Shown here piece after piece: positions 6,675-9,770 of a stretch of DNA of 9,770 nt. The stretch covers positions 1 to 9,770 of the forward strand of contig JAGQYU010000206.1 of the NCBI GenBank assembly GCA_020435885.1, given 5' to 3'. The notes under the pieces are model-generated. The model was given only the letters and a program-made list of their open reading frames with translations. It did not search any database and was not told where the DNA came from. Numbering within the stretch: position 1 is the first letter of the stretch; every line of letters starts with the position of its first letter. A program made the position numbers and the translations under genes. This stretch comes from Flavobacteriaceae bacterium. GTDB lineage: Bacteria; Bacteroidota; Bacteroidia; Flavobacteriales; Flavobacteriaceae.

Positions 6675-6697
6675 TCAAATATTTTTTAATTTAGACA

Positions 6698-6705
6698 CAA
6701 AAATA
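6698..6705 (-). promoter_or_regulatory. Candidate -7 promoter element for the HD gene / lpx cluster
   Basis: The minus strand reads TATTTTTG, matching TAnnTTTG exactly, in the 63-base spacer between the divergent HD gene and porX. It is 23 bases upstream of the TTG start, giving a leader of about 15-20 bases. This is the most sensible site for a promoter driving the whole leftward cluster. No TTG -33 box is evident at the expected distance. On the plus strand the same spacer holds only a near match, TAAATTTT (6712-6719), for porX. Confidence 0.4.
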
Positions 6706-6737
6706 AATCATTAAATTTTATAAATAACTCTAAAAGA

Positions 6738-8285
6738 ATGAATGCTATAAAAATATTATGGGTAGATGATGAGATTGAATTGCTAAAACCACATTTGCTT
6801 TTTTTAGAAAAGAAAGGTTACGATGTTTCTACTTGTAATAACGGAACTGATGCTATTGAAACTGTTGCCGAAGAAAATTTTGATATTGTCTTTTTGGATG
6901 AGAATATGCCCGGTATCTCCGGAATTGAAACACTTTCGCAAATAAAATCAAAGATTCCTAACCTTCCGGTAGTGATGATCACCAAAAGTGAAGAGGAATA
7001 TATAATGGAAGAGGCTATCGGTGCTAAAATTGCTGATTATCTTATAAAGCCTGTTAATCCGAATCAAATTTTACTTTCACTTAAAAAGAATTTAGATCAC
7101 TCTCGTTTGGTTACTGAAAAAACTACTTCAAACTATCAGCAAGAGTTTAGAAAAATATCAATGGATTTGGCTATGGTAAATACCTATGAAGAATGGGTTG
7201 ATCTTTATAAAAAATTGATACACTGGGAAATAGAATTAGAATCTATTGCCGATCAAGGAATGGTGGAGATTTTAGAAAGTCAAAAAGAGGAAGCAAATTC
7301 ACAATTTTTCAAATTTATTGTAAATCATTACGAAGGTTGGTTTAAAGGAGAAGATAAACCTCTTTTATCATTCGAGCTCTTTAAAAAAGTAATTGCCCCT
7401 CGCATCAATAAAGATAAAGGCACTTTGTTGGTTGTGATTGATAATTTACGATATGATCAATTACGGGTTTTGGAGCCGATTATCAATAATTATTATAAAA
7501 AGGACGAAGAGATTTCTTATTACAGTATTTTACCTACTGCAACACAATATGCCAGGAATGCCATTTTTTCTGGACTTACACCGTTAGAAATGGAAAAACA
7601 ATTTCCTCAATATTGGAAAAATGATACTGACGATGGCGGAAAAAACTTATTTGAGAATGAATTCTTAAATGAACAGTTGAAACGCTTACGACTTGATATC
7701 AAACACGAATACTTCAAAATAACTAGCTTGCCACAAGGCAAAGAGTTGGCTACAAACTTTAAATCTATAAAAGACAATGATTTAACCGTAATTGTTTACA
7801 ATTTTGTAGATATGCTTTCACATTCCAGAACCGAAATGGATATGATTAAAGAATTAGCCAGTGATGATAAAGCATACAGGTCATTGACGCTCAGCTGGTT
7901 TAAGAATTCGCCTTTATTGGAAATTATCCAAAAGGCTCAGCAATTTGGTATGAAGCTAATCATAACCACTGATCATGGTACTATTAATACCAAACGCCCA
8001 ACAAAAATTGTTGGCGAAAAAGAGATCAGTGCAAACCTTAGATATAAAACAGGTCGAAGTTTGTCATACACTGAAAAAGAAGTATATGCGGTTAAAAATC
8101 CGAAAGACATTCAATTGCCAACTATACATATGAGCAGTTCTTTTGTGTTTGCAAAAGAAGATTACTTCTTTGCATATCCAAACAATTTTAATCATTATGT
8201 AAAATACTATAAAAACACGTATCAGCATGGAGGTATTTCATTAGAAGAAATGATTATTCCTTGTGTTATTATGTCGCCAAAATAG
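6738..8285 (+). CDS. porX: PorX-type response regulator with PglZ phosphodiesterase domain
   Basis: This 515-residue protein joins a CheY-like receiver (about 1-125) to a PglZ domain of the alkaline phosphatase superfamily (about 205-515) through a helical linker. The receiver has acidic residues Asp10/Asp11, phosphoacceptor Asp54 in FLDENMPG, Thr82 and Lys104 in LIKPVNP. In the PglZ part the expected metal-site residues are Asp235 (VVIDNLRYDQ), the threonine nucleophile in PTATQYARN (Thr267 or Thr269), Asp358 and His362 (NFVDMLSH), Asp412-His413 (TTDHG) and His497 (YQHGG). In Porphyromonas and Flavobacterium, PorX with the histidine kinase PorY controls type IX secretion genes, and its PglZ domain cleaves oligonucleotides. 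The same domain order and intact residues suggest the same job here. There is no DNA-binding domain. It is transcribed divergently from the HD gene, and no cognate kinase is in the window. Confidence 0.93.
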   Translation: MNAIKILWVDDEIELLKPHLLFLEKKGYDVSTCNNGTDAIETVAEENFDIVFLDENMPGISGIETLSQIKSKIPNLPVVMITKSEEEYIMEEAIGAKIADYLIKPVNPNQILLSLKKNLDHSRLVTEKTTSNYQQEFRKISMDLAMVNTYEEWVDLYKKLIHWEIELESIADQGMVEILESQKEEANSQFFKFIVNHYEGWFKGEDKPLLSFELFKKVIAPRINKDKGTLLVVIDNLRYDQLRVLEPIINNYYKKDEEISYYSILPTATQYARNAIFSGLTPLEMEKQFPQYWKNDTDDGGKNLFENEFLNEQLKRLRLDIKHEYFKITSLPQGKELATNFKSIKDNDLTVIVYNFVDMLSHSRTEMDMIKELASDDKAYRSLTLSWFKNSPLLEIIQKAQQFGMKLIITTDHGTINTKRPTKIVGEKEISANLRYKTGRSLSYTEKEVYAVKNPKDIQLPTIHMSSSFVFAKEDYFFAYPNNFNHYVKYYKNTYQHGGISLEEMIIPCVIMSPK

Positions 8286-8298
8286 TTTTACAATGTGG

Positions 8299-8343
8299 TT
8301 AACAAAAATGTGAAATCTGTTAAGAATTTTTAATAATTTCTTA
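8299..8343 (+). repeat. Two overlapping AT-rich inverted repeats after porX
   Basis: TTAACA (8299-8304) pairs with TGTTAA (8318-8323) across 13 bases, and TAAGAA (8321-8326) pairs with TTCTTA (8338-8343) across 11 bases. The two stems share bases and so are mutually exclusive. The first is followed by a short T run (8327-8331), so it could act as a weak porX terminator. Six-base AT stems are common in DNA of this composition, and I give this little weight. Confidence 0.2.
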
Positions 8344-8365
8344 GCAATTATTATTGATAAATTGC
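8344..8365. repeat. Gapped palindrome upstream of serC, possible operator
   Basis: GCAATT (8344-8349) and AATTGC (8360-8365) form a perfect 6-base inverted repeat with a 10-base spacer, so centres lie 16 bases apart. It sits about 30 bases before the serC start and just upstream of the candidate -7 box at 8380-8387, where a dimeric regulator could bind. No regulator can be named from the sequence. Confidence 0.2.
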
Positions 8366-8379
8366 CCAACTTTGTTGCC

Positions 8380-8387
8380 TAATTTTT
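8380..8387 (+). promoter_or_regulatory. Weak candidate -7 element for serC-serA
   Basis: TAATTTTT matches seven of eight positions of TAnnTTTG. A TTG at 8354-8356 lies 23 bases upstream, at the outer limit of normal -33/-7 spacing. The box ends only 7 bases before the serC ATG, so the leader would be very short. It is the best promoter candidate I can find in the 109-base porX-serC gap. Confidence 0.2.
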
Positions 8388-8394
8388 ATTTACA

Positions 8395-9459
8395 ATGAAA
8401 AAACATAATTTCAGTGCAGGCCCTTGTATTTTGCCTCAAGAAGTATTGAAAAAAGCTTCAGAAGCCATTCTAAATTTTAATAATGGAGGTTTATCTTTGA
8501 TAGAAATTTCGCATAGAAGTGCTCCTTTTGTGGAAGTTATGGAAAATGCCAGAAGTCTGGCTTTAGAACTTCTTGGTTTAGAAAATAAAGGATATTCAGC
8601 TTTGTTTTTACAAGGTGGTGCCAGCTTAGAATTCTTAATGGTGCCTTACAACCTGATGAAAGAAGGTGGAAAAGCAGCTTATCTAGATACTGGTACTTGG
8701 AGTTCTGCTGCTATTAAAGAAGCTAAATTATTAGGAAATGTAGAAGTTGTTGCATCGTCTAAGGATAAAAACTACAATTATATCCCTAAGAATTTTACTA
8801 TCCCTTCTGATGTAGATTATTTTCATTGTACAAGTAATAATACTATTTACGGAACTCAGATCAAAGAATTTCCAACTACTGACGGATTGTTAGTATGCGA
8901 TATGAGTTCGGATATATTTTCACGTCAGTTAGATTTTTCAAAATTTGATCTGATTTATGCCGGAGCTCAAAAGAATATGGGCCCTGCCGGTACTACATTA
9001 GTAGTAGTTAAAGATAGTATTTTAGGTAAAACCGGAAGAACAATTCCTTCAATGTTAAATTATCAAGTTCATATATCTAAAGATAGCATGTATAATACAC
9101 CGGCAGTATATGCAGTGTATGTATCTATGCTTACATTGCAATGGTTAAAAGACCTTGGTGGCATCTCAGCTATAGAAAAAATAAACGAAGCTAAAGCTGC
9201 TCTGTTATATAACGAAATTGATAATAATCCTTTATTTACCGGAACTGCAGCAAAAGAAGATAGGTCTAATATGAATGTTACATTCTTGTTAAATGATGAA
9301 AGCCTAAAAGCAAGGTTTGATGGTATGTGGAAAGACGCCGGTATAAGTGGAATCAACGGCCACCGTTCAGTTGGAGGGTATAGAGCTAGTATATACAATG
9401 CGCTGCCTTTAGAGAGTGTACAAGTATTGGTAGATATAATGCAACAATTAAACAAATAG
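8395..9459 (+). CDS. serC: 3-phosphoserine aminotransferase
   Basis: SerC is the PLP-dependent enzyme that transfers the amino group of glutamate to 3-phosphohydroxypyruvate, giving 3-phosphoserine; in some bacteria it also serves the matching step of PLP synthesis. The 354 residues fit the family (E. coli 362). The N-terminus KKHNFSAGPCILPQEVL (2-18) is characteristic, so the ATG is well supported. Substrate and cofactor motifs are EISHRS (37-42), LQGGAS (72-77), GTWS with Trp102 stacking on PLP, and CDMSSD (168-173). The PLP-binding lysine is Lys193 in YAGAQKNMGPAG (E. coli Lys198). The C-terminus holds INGHRSVGGYRASIYNA (319-335), which binds the substrate phosphate. All catalytic positions are intact. 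serA begins one base after its stop (TAGGATG), so the two are almost certainly one transcript. The 109-base gap to porX argues for a separate promoter. Confidence 0.96.
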   Translation: MKKHNFSAGPCILPQEVLKKASEAILNFNNGGLSLIEISHRSAPFVEVMENARSLALELLGLENKGYSALFLQGGASLEFLMVPYNLMKEGGKAAYLDTGTWSSAAIKEAKLLGNVEVVASSKDKNYNYIPKNFTIPSDVDYFHCTSNNTIYGTQIKEFPTTDGLLVCDMSSDIFSRQLDFSKFDLIYAGAQKNMGPAGTTLVVVKDSILGKTGRTIPSMLNYQVHISKDSMYNTPAVYAVYVSMLTLQWLKDLGGISAIEKINEAKAALLYNEIDNNPLFTGTAAKEDRSNMNVTFLLNDESLKARFDGMWKDAGISGINGHRSVGGYRASIYNALPLESVQVLVDIMQQLNK

Positions 9460-9460
9460 G

Positions 9461-9770
9461 ATGAAAGTTTTAGCAAATGACGGTTTAGCAACCAGCGGTA
9501 TAAAAGCCCTTGAAAATGCAGGAGTTGAAGTTATTTTAACCAAAGTAGCACAAGAGCAGCTAATTGATTACATCAACAAGAATAGTATTGATGTAATTTT
9601 AGTTAGAAGTGCTACAAAAGTTAGAAAAGATATTATTGATGCCTGCCCTTCCATTAAAATAATAGGACGTGGCGGTGTTGGTATGGATAATATTGATGTA
9701 GATTATGCCAAGTCAAAAGGTATTCATGTAATCAATACGCCGGCCGCTTCATCGCATTCGGTAGCGGAAC
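9461..9770 (+). CDS. serA: D-3-phosphoglycerate dehydrogenase (partial, C-terminus off right edge)
   Basis: The first 103 residues of a D-2-hydroxyacid dehydrogenase are present, starting MKVLANDGLATSGIKALENA. SVDVILVRSATKV-like sequence (SIDVILVRSATKV, about 43-55) and GRGGVGMDNIDVDYAKSKG (68-86), then INTPAASSHSVAE (90-102), are typical of the substrate-binding domain of 3-phosphoglycerate dehydrogenase. It oxidises 3-phosphoglycerate to 3-phosphohydroxypyruvate with NAD+, the step just before SerC. The NAD-binding GxGxxG motif and catalytic His/Glu lie beyond the edge, so other members of the superfamily cannot be fully excluded, but the one-base spacing from serC makes SerA by far the best call. 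Whether it has a C-terminal ACT domain for serine feedback cannot be seen. Confidence 0.93.
   Translation, partial: MKVLANDGLATSGIKALENAGVEVILTKVAQEQLIDYINKNSIDVILVRSATKVRKDIIDACPSIKIIGRGGVGMDNIDVDYAKSKGIHVINTPAASSHSVAE

Noticed and set aside
9069..9491. Minus-strand open frame of 140 codons
   Set aside because: It is antisense to the 3' half of serC and the first bases of serA, both with clear motifs; no support of its own.
1..9770. Mobile element, prophage, defence system, CRISPR array, tRNA or rRNA
   Set aside because: No transposase, integrase, terminal repeats, repeat-spacer pattern or RNA-gene signatures seen on either strand; all long frames are core metabolic or envelope genes.

Overview
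The window is a stretch of chromosome from a low-GC member of the Bacteroidota, most likely a flavobacterium or close relative. The reasons are the fused LpxC/FabZ gene, a PorX (receiver plus PglZ domain) gene typical of bacteria with the type IX secretion system, TAnnTTTG-like -7 promoter boxes, A-rich leaders without clear Shine-Dalgarno sites, and the conserved order HD protein - lpxD - lpxC/fabZ - lpxA - efp - LpxD paralog - sucD. I see no mobile element, tRNA, rRNA, CRISPR array or phage gene. No gene-free stretch exceeds about 110 bases.

Left part (1-6674, all minus strand). Read in the direction of transcription, it begins with an HD-superfamily phosphohydrolase that starts at TTG. Next come lpxD, the lpxC/fabZ fusion, lpxA, efp, and a second, divergent LpxD-like acyltransferase. 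After a 77-base gap comes sucD, which runs off the left edge. The lpxD-lpxC/fabZ-lpxA trio is spaced by 2-3 bases and efp-LpxD paralog by 5, so this looks like one operon. It supplies early lipid A synthesis (LpxA, LpxC, LpxD), the fatty-acid dehydratase that competes for the same 3-hydroxyacyl-ACP pool (FabZ), and a translation factor for proline-rich stretches (EF-P).

Right part (6738-9770, all plus strand). porX is transcribed divergently from the HD gene across a 63-base spacer. After 109 bases follow serC and, one base later, serA, which is cut by the right edge. serA and serC encode the first two steps of serine synthesis from 3-phosphoglycerate.

Most of the window is ordinary core genome. 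The points most worth a second look are the LpxD paralog, which keeps the main catalytic histidine but has lost other conserved active-site residues, and an EF-P whose tip loop reads PGKGP, the form linked to modification-independent EF-P. Less certain are the repeated TATTTTTG boxes upstream of three minus-strand genes, one of which would give lpxD a nearly leaderless transcript.
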